The notes beneath the pieces are model-generated. The model saw nothing but the letters and a program-made list of their open reading frames with translations. It ran no database searches and was not told where the DNA came from. Made by a program: the position numbers and the translations under genes. Below are positions 1-7,316 of a stretch of 64,000 nucleotides of DNA, one piece after another. The stretch's first letter is position 1. Every line of letters starts with the position of its first letter. Origin of the DNA: Miltoncostaea sp050250915 (GTDB lineage Bacteria > Actinomycetota > Thermoleophilia > Miltoncostaeales > Miltoncostaeaceae); the NCBI GenBank assembly GCA_050250915.1, contig JBFWNT010000001.1, positions 124,001-188,000 of the forward strand, read 5' to 3'.

Positions 1-968
1 AGCCCCGGGTACGTCACCCACTCCACCCCCGGGTGGCCGCGCAGGAACTCGGCCAGGGCGCGCGCGTTGGCCACGTGGCGGTCCATCCGCAGCGACAGCG
101 TCTCCAGGCCCTGGAGCAGCAGGAACGCGTTGAACGGGGACAGCACCGGCCCCAGGTCGCGCATCGTCTCGACGCGCGCCTTCATCACGAACGCGAAGTT
201 CCCGAAGGTCTCGGCGTAGCGGAGCCCCCGGTATCCGGGGCTCGGCTCCACCAGCCCCGGGAACCGCCCGTCCTGCCACCGGAACGTGCCGCTGTCGACC
301 AGCACCCCGCCGATGGTGGTGCCGTGGCCGCAGATCCACTTCGTGGCCGAGTGCGACACCAGGTGGGCGCCGTGCTCGATCGGCCGGCACAGGTACGGCG
401 TGGCGAACGTGTTGTCGATCAGCAGCGGCACCCCGGCGCCGTCGGCCACCTCCGCCACCGCGGCGATGTCGAGCACGTCCAGGCGGGGGTTGCCGATCGT
501 CTCCCCGTAGAGGAGGCGGGTGCGCTCCTCGACCGCCCCGCGCCACGCGTCCATGTCGGCCGGGTCGACGAACGTCGTGCGGATCCCGAGCCGCGCCAGC
601 GTGATCGCCAGCTGGTTGTGGCTGCCGCCGTACAGGTGGCGCGACGCCACCACGTGGTCGCCCGCCTCCAGCAGCGTCGTGATCGCCACCGCCTGGGCGG
701 CCAGCCCGCTCGCGGTGGCCAGGGCGCCGACGCCGCCCTCGAGGCTCGCCATGCGCTCCTCGAACACCGCGGTCGTCGGGTTCATGATCCGCGTGTAGAT
801 GTTGCCGAAGCGGTTGAGGTCGAACAGGTCCGCCGCGTGCTCGGCGTCCTCGAAGACGTAGGCCGCCGTCTGGTGGATCGGCACCGCCCGCGCCCCCGTC
901 ACCGGGTCGACGCGCTGGCCGGCGTGGAGCGCGCGCGTGTCGAACCCGTACTCGCGGTCCTCGGTCAT
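1..968 (-). CDS. metY: O-acetylhomoserine sulfhydrylase-like PLP enzyme (partial)
   Basis: This gene runs off the left edge of the window, so only about 322 N-terminal residues of a usual ~430 are present. The translation begins MTEDREYGFDTRALHAGQ, the standard opening of the Cys/Met-metabolism PLP family. It carries the cofactor-binding stretch ASGLAAQA, the DNTFATPYLCRP strand, and SATKW, which holds the Schiff-base lysine. GGSHNQLAIT fits the O-acetylhomoserine aminocarboxypropyltransferase branch, which makes homocysteine or methionine from O-acetylhomoserine and a thiol or sulfide in the cytoplasm. The ATG overlaps the TGA of the upstream CoA-binding gene by one base (TGATG), so the two are probably co-translated. 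Cystathionine gamma-synthase is the main alternative. The family call is firm and the exact substrate is inferred. Confidence 0.85.
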   Translation of the reverse strand, partial: MTEDREYGFDTRALHAGQRVDPVTGARAVPIHQTAAYVFEDAEHAADLFDLNRFGNIYTRIMNPTTAVFEERMASLEGGVGALATASGLAAQAVAITTLLEAGDHVVASRHLYGGSHNQLAITLARLGIRTTFVDPADMDAWRGAVEERTRLLYGETIGNPRLDVLDIAAVAEVADGAGVPLLIDNTFATPYLCRPIEHGAHLVSHSATKWICGHGTTIGGVLVDSGTFRWQDGRFPGLVEPSPGYRGLRYAETFGNFAFVMKARVETMRDLGPVLSPFNAFLLLQGLETLSLRMDRHVANARALAEFLRGHPGVEWVTYPG

Positions 969-1474
969 CAGGCGGCGAACGGGGCCATGCGGCGCGAGCC
1001 GATCACGCCCGTGGAGAGCCCCACCACGTTGAGCCCGCCGAAGAAGCGGCAGTGCTCCATCTTGATGCAGCGGTCGTCGACCACCTCCAGGCCCGCCGCG
1101 CGGGCCCGGTCCGTCGCCTCCGGCGAGGTGATGCCGAGCTGCAGCCAGATGACCTTCGCGCCCAGGGCGATGGCCTCGTCCACGATCGGCGGCACGTCCG
1201 CCGGCTTGCGGAACACGTTCACGATCTCCAGCGGGCCCCGCTCGGCGGCCTCGGCCAGGGACGCGGCGCACGGGTTGCCGAGCACCTGGTCGCACGCCGG
1301 GTTCACGGGCGTGATGTCGTAGCCGTTGGCCTGCATGTGGATCATCGCCCGGTGGCTCGGGCGGTCCGCCTTCGGGGACAGGCCGACCACCGCCAGGCGG
1401 CGGTGGCGCTCCAGGATCAGGCGCACCCCGTCCGACGGCGGCGCGCCGTCGCTCATTCCCGCGTACTGGGCCAC
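968..1474 (-). CDS. CoA-binding domain protein (YccU-like)
   Basis: A 168-residue single-domain Rossmann protein. The nucleotide-binding loop AVVGLSPKADRPSH lies near residue 28, followed by NPACDQVLG and WLQLGI, typical of the stand-alone CoA_binding_2 family (succinyl-CoA synthetase alpha-like fold). The family is usually about 140 residues and its role is poorly defined. It ends one base into the start of the sulfhydrylase gene, which suggests an operon. Two starts are possible. The GTG at 1474 has a CATACT hexamer 8 nt upstream, which would fit a leaderless transcript. The ATG at 1456 would remove six residues. It is divergent from pstS across about 170 bp. Confidence 0.8.
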   Translation of the reverse strand: MAQYAGMSDGAPPSDGVRLILERHRRLAVVGLSPKADRPSHRAMIHMQANGYDITPVNPACDQVLGNPCAASLAEAAERGPLEIVNVFRKPADVPPIVDEAIALGAKVIWLQLGITSPEATDRARAAGLEVVDDRCIKMEHCRFFGGLNVVGLSTGVIGSRRMAPFAA

Positions 1475-1518
1475 GGCGGCGAAGTATGGCGATCCCGCCG
1501 CGCCGCCGCCGGACGCGT

Positions 1519-1551
1519 GTTCACAAGTCGTTCACCGGAGCGTCACAGCAA
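1519..1551 (+). promoter_or_regulatory. PHO box (PhoP-binding direct repeats) upstream of pstS
   Basis: Three adjoining 11-nt units are visible: GTTCACAAGTC (1519), GTTCACCGGAG (1530) and the weaker CGTCACAGCAA (1541). Streptomyces PhoP sites are direct repeats of 11-nt units with a conserved GTTCACC core, so this is a textbook match. A possible -10 (TAGCGT, 1580-1585) follows, so activator bound here would sit just upstream of the -35 region. Induction of pst under phosphate limitation is inferred. Confidence 0.85.
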
Positions 1552-1579
1552 AGACACCTGCGCGGGGCGAGCATCGGGC

Positions 1580-1585
1580 TAGCGT
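1580..1585 (+). promoter_or_regulatory. Candidate -10 of the pst promoter
   Basis: TAGCGT fits the TANNNT pattern used elsewhere in this window. It would start a transcript near 1592 with a leader of about 57 nt containing the GAAAGGA ribosome site of pstS. No good -35 hexamer is visible, as expected for an activator-dependent promoter. Confidence 0.45.
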
Positions 1586-1648
1586 CGCGCCGTCTCTCGG
1601 GGGGCTTCGTCTCCGGGGTCCCCGACCCACGCTCGAAAGGACCGACGC

Positions 1649-2770
1649 ATGGCACGTGCACGCCGACTCGCCCTGATCGCCGCCTCGGCGGCGCTCGCCG
1701 CGGGCTCGCTCGCCGCGGCCGGTTGTGGTGGCGACGACGACTCCGGCGCCGCCGCCGACACCGGCTCGGGCGCCGCGACCTCCGGCTCGAGCGTCTCCGG
1801 CCAGATCGCCGGCGCCGGCTCGAGCGCGCAGGACGCCGCCCAGCAGGCATGGATCGCCGGGTTCCAGACCGCGAACCCCGGCGCGACCGTCTCCTACGAC
1901 CCGATCGGCTCCGGTGGCGGCCGCGAGCAGTTCGTGGCCGGGGCGACCGCCTACGGCGGCAGCGACTCGGCGCTCGCCGACACCGAGCTCACGGGCGCCC
2001 AGCAGCGCTGCGGCGGCGTCGACAACCTGGTCGAGATCCCCGTGTACGTGTCGCCGATCGCGGTCGCCTACAACCTGCCGGACGTCCCCGACCTCCAGCT
2101 CTCGCCCGACACGGTGGCGAAGATCTTCGCCCACAAGATCACCAAGTGGAACGACCCGGCGATCGCCGCGGACAACCCGGACGCGAGCCTGCCGAGCTCC
2201 GACATCACCACCGTGACGCGCTCGGACAAGTCGGGCACGACCAAGAACTTCACCGACTACCTCTCGAAGGTCTCCCCGTCCAACTGGACGTACGAGCCGG
2301 AGGACACGTGGCCGGTCAAGGGGGGCGAGTCGGCGCAGGGCACCTCGGGCGTCGTGGACGCGATCGGCGCCGGCGAGGGCACGATCGGCTACGCCGACGA
2401 GAGCCAGGTCGGGGACCTCGGCGTGGCGAAGATCAAGGTCGGCAGCGAGTACGTGGCCCCGTCGGCCGAGTCGGCCGCGGCCATCTTCGACGAGTCGCCC
2501 CGCACGAACGACCCGGGCAAGTACGTCTTCACCTACGACGTCAAGCGCGACACGACGTCGCAGGGCGTCTATCCGATCGTGCTCGTGTCCTACGACATGG
2601 CCTGCACCACCTACAGCGACGCCGGCCAGGCCGCCCTCGTGAAGGGCTTCCTCAACTACGTCATCAGCCCGGAGGGCCAGGACGCCTCCGCGCAGAACGC
2701 GGGCTCGGCCCCGATCCCGGACAGCCTGCGGACCAAGATCCAGCCGGCGGTCGACGCGATCGGCAGCTGA
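1649..2770 (+). CDS. pstS: Phosphate ABC transporter substrate-binding lipoprotein PstS
   Basis: A 373-residue exported phosphate-binding protein. The N-terminus has a basic stretch (MARARR), a hydrophobic core and the lipobox AAGC with the lipidated cysteine at residue 26, followed by a Gly/Asp linker. The mature part starts QIAGAGSSAQDAA, the classic PstS opening. It also carries YDPIGSGGGREQF and the phosphate-loop stretch RSDKSGTTKNFTDYL. It captures orthophosphate at the outer face of the membrane and delivers it to PstCA. GAAAGGA about 9 nt before the ATG is a good ribosome site. It is the first gene of pstSCAB and sits directly behind a PHO box. No phoU is present in this cluster. Confidence 0.96.
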   Translation: MARARRLALIAASAALAAGSLAAAGCGGDDDSGAAADTGSGAATSGSSVSGQIAGAGSSAQDAAQQAWIAGFQTANPGATVSYDPIGSGGGREQFVAGATAYGGSDSALADTELTGAQQRCGGVDNLVEIPVYVSPIAVAYNLPDVPDLQLSPDTVAKIFAHKITKWNDPAIAADNPDASLPSSDITTVTRSDKSGTTKNFTDYLSKVSPSNWTYEPEDTWPVKGGESAQGTSGVVDAIGAGEGTIGYADESQVGDLGVAKIKVGSEYVAPSAESAAAIFDESPRTNDPGKYVFTYDVKRDTTSQGVYPIVLVSYDMACTTYSDAGQAALVKGFLNYVISPEGQDASAQNAGSAPIPDSLRTKIQPAVDAIGS

Positions 2771-2796
2771 CCCCACCACCACCGGTAGTGTCGGGC

Positions 2797-2814
2797 GCGT
2801 GGGGGGGCCCACGC
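2797..2814 (+). other. Stem-loop in the pstS-pstC gap
   Basis: GCGTGGG and CCCACGC form a perfect 7-bp GC-rich stem around a GGGG loop, with no T-run after it. A hairpin between the binding-protein gene and the permease genes commonly gives partial attenuation or 3' protection, so that more PstS is made than transporter. That role is inferred. Confidence 0.5.
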
Positions 2815-2855
2815 CCCCACCCCGCCCGCGTCCACGACGGGGGACATGAGCCCGC

Positions 2856-3809
2856 GTGACGACGCAGGACATCCAGCCCGAGACGGTCGCGCGGCCCGGC
2901 AAGGGCGCGAGCCGCCTCGGCGACAAGCTCTTCTCGGGGGCCGCGCTCGGCGCCGGCCTCCTGATCCTGGTGCTCCTCGCCGGGGTCGCCATCTTCCTCG
3001 TGAGCGAGGGGTGGCCGGCGATCACCGCGAAGGCGTCGGAGCTCCCCGACGGAGAGAGCCTGCTCACGTACATCGGGCCCCTCGTGTTCGGCACGGTGCT
3101 CTCCGCGGGCCTGGCGATCCTCATCGCCGTGCCGCTCGCGGTGGCCGTCTCGCTCTTCATCACCTTCTACGCGCCGCGGCGCCTGGCCCACCTGCTGGGC
3201 TCGATCATCGATCTGCTCGCGGCCATCCCCAGCATCGTCTTCGGGCTCTGGGGCATCGCGGTGCTGGGCCCCGCGTCGGTGGACTTCCAGCACTGGCTGA
3301 ACGACCACTTCGGCTGGATACCGCTCTTCGAGGGGCCGGCGTCGGCGACGGGCCGCACCATGCTCATCGTGGGCTTCGTGCTGGCCCTGATGATCCTGCC
3401 GATCATCAGCGCGATCACGCGCGAGGTCTTCTCCCGGACGCCGCGGGCTCAGGTCGAGGGCGCCCTGGCCCTGGGGGCGACCCGCTGGGAGGTCATCAAG
3501 ATGACGGTGCTCCCCTTCGGCAAGTCGGCCATCATCGGCGGCTCGATGCTCGGCCTGGGCCGCGCGCTCGGCGAGACGATGGCCGTCGCGATCATCCTCT
3601 CCGTCGCCGGGGACGTGACCTTCAACCTGATCAGCTCCGGCAACCCGTCGACCATCGCGGCCAACATCGCCCTCCAGTTCCCCGAGTCGTCGGGGATCGA
3701 CGTGAACGTGCTGATCGCGTCGGGCCTGGTGCTCTTCGGGATCACGCTGGTGGTCAACATGCTCGCCCGGTGGGTCGTCGCCCGCGGTGAGGCGGAGGCG
3801 CGCCCGTGA
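2856..3809 (+). CDS. pstC: Phosphate ABC transporter permease PstC
   Basis: A 317-residue inner-membrane permease with about six transmembrane helices. The first spans roughly residues 30-52. Visible family marks are the cytoplasmic coupling-loop stretch ALALGATRWEVIKMTVLP (the EAA loop) and LGRALGETMAVAIILS. It forms the translocation pore with PstA and is driven by PstB. The start is GTG at 2856, preceded by a GGGGGA stretch. An ATG ten bases earlier is in another frame. Its TGA overlaps the GTG of pstA by 4 nt, indicating translational coupling. Confidence 0.95.
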   Translation: MTTQDIQPETVARPGKGASRLGDKLFSGAALGAGLLILVLLAGVAIFLVSEGWPAITAKASELPDGESLLTYIGPLVFGTVLSAGLAILIAVPLAVAVSLFITFYAPRRLAHLLGSIIDLLAAIPSIVFGLWGIAVLGPASVDFQHWLNDHFGWIPLFEGPASATGRTMLIVGFVLALMILPIISAITREVFSRTPRAQVEGALALGATRWEVIKMTVLPFGKSAIIGGSMLGLGRALGETMAVAIILSVAGDVTFNLISSGNPSTIAANIALQFPESSGIDVNVLIASGLVLFGITLVVNMLARWVVARGEAEARP

Positions 3810-4876
3810 GCAGCGCCACCGCACCCACGCCGGTCGACGTCCAGCCGAGCTCGCTCGTCCAGCGGCGGCTCCCCGACTGGGGCCCCGGGGCGGTCTACGG
3901 CACCCTCGGGGTCCTCGGCGTGATCGCGATCGTCGCCGGCGGGACCAACATGGTGCTGGCGGCGCTCGTCGCCGCCGCGGCCGCCGGCGTGATCGTCTAC
4001 GTGTGGGCCCGCGCCGTGGAGGGCTCGCGGCGCGCCACCGACCGCGCGATCACCCTCATCGTGACCTCGGCCTTCGCGGTGGCCGTGGTGCCGCTCATCT
4101 CGGTCATCTACGTCACGCTCGCCCGGGGCCTCGACCGCTTCGACACGCAGTTCTTCACCGAGGACGTGCGCAACGTCCTCGGTGAGGGCGGAGGCGGTCA
4201 GCACGCGATCGTCGGCACCCTGGTCATCACGGGCCTCACGACGCTCGCCTCGGTCCCGATCGGGATCCTCTGCGCCATCTACCTGGTCGAGTACGGCCAC
4301 GGGCGGCTGAAGCAGGCGATCATCTTCTTCGTGGACGTCATGACCGGCATCCCGTCGATCGTGGCCGGCCTCTTCGCCTTCGCCCTCTTCTCCATCTTCA
4401 TGGGCCCCGGCATCCGCCTGGGCGTCATGGGCGCCGTCGCGCTGTCGGTGCTGATGATCCCCATCGTCGTGCGATCGACGGAGGAGATGCTGAAGATCGT
4501 GCCCAACGGGCTGCGCGAGTCGTCCTACGCGCTCGGCGTCCCCAAGTGGCGGACCATCGTCAGCGTGGTGCTCCCGACGGCCCTCGCCGGCATCGTCACC
4601 GGCGTGATGGTCGCGGTCTCGCGCGTCATCGGCGAGACCGCGCCGCTGCTCATCACCACCGGGACCTTCTCGACGACGAACTGGAACCCGTTCTCCGGGA
4701 GGATGGAGAATCTCCCGGTCTTCGCGTTCAATGAGTACAAGAACCCGGGCGTGCCGAAGGCCCCGTACATCGAGCGCGCGTGGGCGGCGGCGCTGACCCT
4801 GATCATCATCGTGCTGGTCCTCAACATCATCGCGAGGCTCGTGTACCGGCGATTCGGAAAGGACATCAACTCGTGA
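3806..4876 (+). CDS. pstA: Phosphate ABC transporter permease PstA
   Basis: A 356-residue permease partner of PstC. Family features include ALGVPKWRTIVSVVLPTA (coupling loop), SRVIGETAPLLITTG and the conserved DVMTGIPSIVAGLFAF segment. It is longer than the ~290-residue E. coli protein because of an N-terminal region with two extra hydrophobic segments (about residues 30-75) before the permease core, as is common in actinobacterial PstA. It starts with GTG overlapping the pstC stop and ends overlapping the pstB start, so pstCAB are translated as a coupled unit. Confidence 0.94.
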   Translation: MSSATAPTPVDVQPSSLVQRRLPDWGPGAVYGTLGVLGVIAIVAGGTNMVLAALVAAAAAGVIVYVWARAVEGSRRATDRAITLIVTSAFAVAVVPLISVIYVTLARGLDRFDTQFFTEDVRNVLGEGGGGQHAIVGTLVITGLTTLASVPIGILCAIYLVEYGHGRLKQAIIFFVDVMTGIPSIVAGLFAFALFSIFMGPGIRLGVMGAVALSVLMIPIVVRSTEEMLKIVPNGLRESSYALGVPKWRTIVSVVLPTALAGIVTGVMVAVSRVIGETAPLLITTGTFSTTNWNPFSGRMENLPVFAFNEYKNPGVPKAPYIERAWAAALTLIIIVLVLNIIARLVYRRFGKDINS

Positions 4877-5772
4877 GCACCCAGCCGCCCTCCCCCGACA
4901 TGGAGGCACAGGCGCTGCAGACCGAGGCCCCGGCGCCCGAGCCCGCCCCGGAGGCGGCCGCCGCGCCCGAGGCCGCCGTCGCCCCGGGTGCCCAGCGCTC
5001 CGCGTTCGACGTCACCGACCTGAACCTCTTCTACGGCGGGTTCCATGCCGTGAAGGACGTCAACATGACGATCGAGCGCAACAAGGTGACCGCGTTCATC
5101 GGCTCGTCGGGATGCGGCAAGTCGACCGTGCTGCGCTCGCTCAACCGCATGCACGAGGTCATCCGCGGGGCGCGCGCCGAGGGGACGGTCCTGCTCGAGG
5201 GCGAGGACATCTACCACCAGAGCGTCGACCCGGTGCTGGTGCGGCGGAAGGTCGGCATGGTGTTCCAGCTGCCCAACCCGTTCCCCACGATGACGATCTA
5301 CGAGAACGTCTCCGCGGGGCTGCGGCTCAACCGGACGCGCATGTCCAGGTCGGACATGGACCAGGTGGTCGAGGAGTCCCTCCGGGGCGCCCACCTCTGG
5401 GAGGAGGTCAAGGACCGCCTCAACAAGCCCGGCGCCGGCCTCTCGGGCGGCCAGCAGCAGCGCCTGTGCATCGCGCGGGCCATCGCGGTGAAGCCCGAGG
5501 TGCTCCTGATGGACGAGCCGGCCTCGGCGCTCGACCCGATCGCGACGCTCGCGATCGAGGACCTGGTGCACCAGCTGAAGCAGGACTACACGATCGTGAT
5601 CGTGACCCACAACATGCAGCAGGCGAGCCGCGCCAGCGACTACACCGCCTTCTTCAACCTCGAGGCGACCGGCATGCCCGGCCACCTCGTGGAGATGGAC
5701 GACACCGAGACCATCTTCAGCCGCCCGAAGGAGAAGGCGACCGAGGACTACGTCAGCGGGCGCTTCGGCTAG
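4873..5772 (+). CDS. pstB: Phosphate ABC transporter ATPase PstB
   Basis: A 299-residue ATPase. The first ~45 residues are an Ala/Glu/Pro-rich extension absent from most PstB proteins. The ABC domain follows, with Walker A GSSGCGKST, Q-loop MVFQLPNPFPTMT, signature LSGGQQQRL, Walker B VLLMDEPASALDP and switch histidine VTHNM. It couples ATP hydrolysis to phosphate import through PstCA on the cytoplasmic side. The GTG at 4873 overlaps the pstA stop by 4 nt. An ATG at 4900 would shorten the extension. The gene end overlaps the convergent small membrane protein gene by 20 bp, leaving no room for a separate terminator or phoU. Confidence 0.95.
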   Translation: MSTQPPSPDMEAQALQTEAPAPEPAPEAAAAPEAAVAPGAQRSAFDVTDLNLFYGGFHAVKDVNMTIERNKVTAFIGSSGCGKSTVLRSLNRMHEVIRGARAEGTVLLEGEDIYHQSVDPVLVRRKVGMVFQLPNPFPTMTIYENVSAGLRLNRTRMSRSDMDQVVEESLRGAHLWEEVKDRLNKPGAGLSGGQQQRLCIARAIAVKPEVLLMDEPASALDPIATLAIEDLVHQLKQDYTIVIVTHNMQQASRASDYTAFFNLEATGMPGHLVEMDDTETIFSRPKEKATEDYVSGRFG

Positions 5773-6088
5773 GTCTGCCGCGGTCCACGCCGGCCGGGCC
5801 ATCCCCGGCGGCCCCGCGGACCGGCCTGCGGAGGGGCCGGTTCTTGTCGATCACCGCGGCGATGATCGTGAGGAAGGCGGCGGCGCGGACGAGGTACACC
5901 ACGGTCCGTGCCTCGCTGTCGCCCGGCAGCGCCACCAGGAGCAGCCGGTCGGCCGCGAAGATCGCGAAGGCGAGCGCGAAGAAGCCGAAGAAGCGGTCGC
6001 CCGTGGCGCGGTGGAAGCGCGCGAAGAAGAGGGCGATCGCGGCCGCCGCGACGATGGCGCCGCCATCGAGGACGTCGGCGACGCTCAC
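5753..6088 (-). CDS. Small integral membrane protein (DUF5985-like), second of a pair
   Basis: About 111 residues with three predicted helices: VADVLDGGAIVAAAAIALFF, then FFGFFALAFAIFAADRLLL, then TVVYLVRAAAFLTIIAAVI. The pattern of a short helix, an R-F-x-R-A-T-G-D-R-F cytoplasmic turn and two further helices resembles small membrane proteins (DUF5985) that occur in tandem pairs. The start is GTG at 6088, overlapping the stop of the preceding homologous gene by 4 nt. The last 20 bp overlap the end of pstB on the other strand. No enzymatic residues are visible and the function is unknown. Confidence 0.7.
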   Translation of the reverse strand: MSVADVLDGGAIVAAAAIALFFARFHRATGDRFFGFFALAFAIFAADRLLLVALPGDSEARTVVYLVRAAAFLTIIAAVIDKNRPLRRPVRGAAGDGPAGVDRGRPSRSAR

Positions 6089-6363
6089 CGGGCGGGCCGC
6101 CGCGTCGTGTCGAGCACGAGGCCGGTCAGCAGGAGCAGGAATCCCGCGAGCGCCGCGGCACTGCGATAGGCGTGCAGGTCGGGCGCGTCGCCCAGCACCG
6201 CCAGGTCCACCACCAGGATGGCGTTGTTCAGCGCCAGCAGGCAGAAGCAGCCGGCGGCCCACGAGAGGAGCGGTTCGCGGGTGCGGCGCCTCGCGGCGAG
6301 GAGCACGAGGGCGCACGCCGTGCTCGTCACGGCGCAGAGGATGTAGACGACGGTCGCGATCAC
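6085..6363 (-). CDS. Small integral membrane protein (DUF5985-like), first of a pair
   Basis: A 92-residue protein with three hydrophobic segments (about residues 2-22, 32-54 and 66-86) separated by a basic loop RRRTREPLLSW. It shares length and topology with the next gene, suggesting an old tandem duplication that works as a heteromer. It overlaps the winged-helix gene upstream by 4 nt (ATGA) and the partner gene downstream by 4 nt. The biochemical role is unknown. Confidence 0.7.
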   Translation of the reverse strand: MIATVVYILCAVTSTACALVLLAARRRTREPLLSWAAGCFCLLALNNAILVVDLAVLGDAPDLHAYRSAAALAGFLLLLTGLVLDTTRRPAR

Positions 6364-6749
6364 GGGTCGCCGCCCCGGAGGCGGAAGGCATCCGACAGGC
6401 GCGCCGCGCCCTCCGGCCGCGCGTAGATCAGCGAGATCATCGACGCGCGCCGGGCCCGGAAAGCCTCGGCCACCGCCTCCACCGACCGCTCCAGGGCCGC
6501 GTCGGCCGGCCCGAACCGGTAGGCGACGTGGTCCCCCGCGAGCCGGATCACCATCCGCGCGCGGACGAGCCGCTCGAGCCGATCAGCGACCCAGTCGGGG
6601 ACATGGTGCAGCCGGCTCGCGGCCTCGCGGGCGGTCCACGCCCGGTGTGGATCGCCGCGGAGCAGCAGGAGCAGCTCCAGCTCCCCGACCGAGCTGATGT
6701 GCTCGGCGACGAAGGCCCGGAGGGCGGGCGGGAACGCGGCGCTGGCCAT
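6360..6749 (-). CDS. Winged-helix domain protein
   Basis: A 129-residue protein that begins with a helical stretch (FVAEHISSVGELELLLLLR). A helix-turn-helix-like region follows (WTAREAASRLHHVPDWVADRLERL), then a beta-wing (MVIRLAGDHVAYRFG). The sequence looks like a small transcriptional regulator or DNA-binding adaptor. It is the first gene of a three-gene coupled operon with two small membrane proteins, which hints that it senses or is sequestered by them. That link is inferred from gene order only. The ATG at 6749 is the only good start. Confidence 0.65.
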   Translation of the reverse strand: MASAAFPPALRAFVAEHISSVGELELLLLLRGDPHRAWTAREAASRLHHVPDWVADRLERLVRARMVIRLAGDHVAYRFGPADAALERSVEAVAEAFRARRASMISLIYARPEGAARLSDAFRLRGGDP

Positions 6750-6881
6750 CAGTGCGCCACCACACCGGCGGGGCCGGGACGTGTCAAGCGGCGGTGTGTG
6801 CGGGGCGACAGAGGCCCGGCCGTCAGCCGGATCCTCGCCGAACGGCCAGTGACGGCCCGGACCGGGGCGCCGCTAGGGTCC

Positions 6882-7307
6882 ATGGGCACCGTTTCGAGGA
6901 TCGGACGCACGACGCCCCGCGACCTGCGACGCGCACTGGGTCTCCCGCACGGACCGAGGCGAGCCCGCGTCGGGCCGCGCCTCCTCCTGGGTGCCGCGGC
7001 CCTCGCCGTCGTGGCGGTGGCGCTGCTGGTGGCCGTGCGGATCGGCCCCGCCGGCGTGACCCCCGCCGCCGCGGCGGGCGTGACCGACCGGGTCACCTAC
7101 GAATCGATCCAGGTCGGCGCTCCGCAGCTGGACGTCCGCCGCCTCCTCGGCCAACCGCCACGGGCGGTCAGAGATCGCGTGATCGACGGCGAGGCCCTCG
7201 AGTGCTGGCGGTACGCACGGCGCTCCGGTCTGGCCGGCGGCTACCGTTTCTGTTTCGCCGGCGGGCGGCTGGCCGGCAAGGGCCGCCTCGCGAAGACGCC
7301 CTCCTGA
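6882..7307 (+). CDS. Membrane-anchored protein with BamE/SmpA-like domain
   Basis: A 141-residue protein with a basic N-terminus rich in Arg, one transmembrane helix (about residues 33-53) and an external domain. YESIQVGAPQLDVRRLLGQP followed by CWRYA and RFCFAGGRL matches the two-layer alpha/beta pattern of BamE-like small domains (a helix opening with G-x-P-x-x-x-V-x-x-L-L-G, then strands). Two cysteines in the domain could form a disulfide. A TAGGGT hexamer lies only 2 nt before the ATG, too close for the leaderless spacing seen elsewhere, so the true start is less certain here. Function unknown. Confidence 0.6.
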   Translation: MGTVSRIGRTTPRDLRRALGLPHGPRRARVGPRLLLGAAALAVVAVALLVAVRIGPAGVTPAAAAGVTDRVTYESIQVGAPQLDVRRLLGQPPRAVRDRVIDGEALECWRYARRSGLAGGYRFCFAGGRLAGKGRLAKTPS

Positions 7308-7316
7308 GGCGGCGGC

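Noticed and set aside
1486..2859. Long open frame overlapping pstS in another frame
   Set aside because: Its translation is Arg-rich noise. pstS with lipobox and ribosome site is the real gene.
6874..6879. TAGGGT before the gene at 6882 as a leaderless -10
   Set aside because: Only 2 nt separate it from the ATG, and no alternative start lies at the expected distance, so it does not support the pattern.
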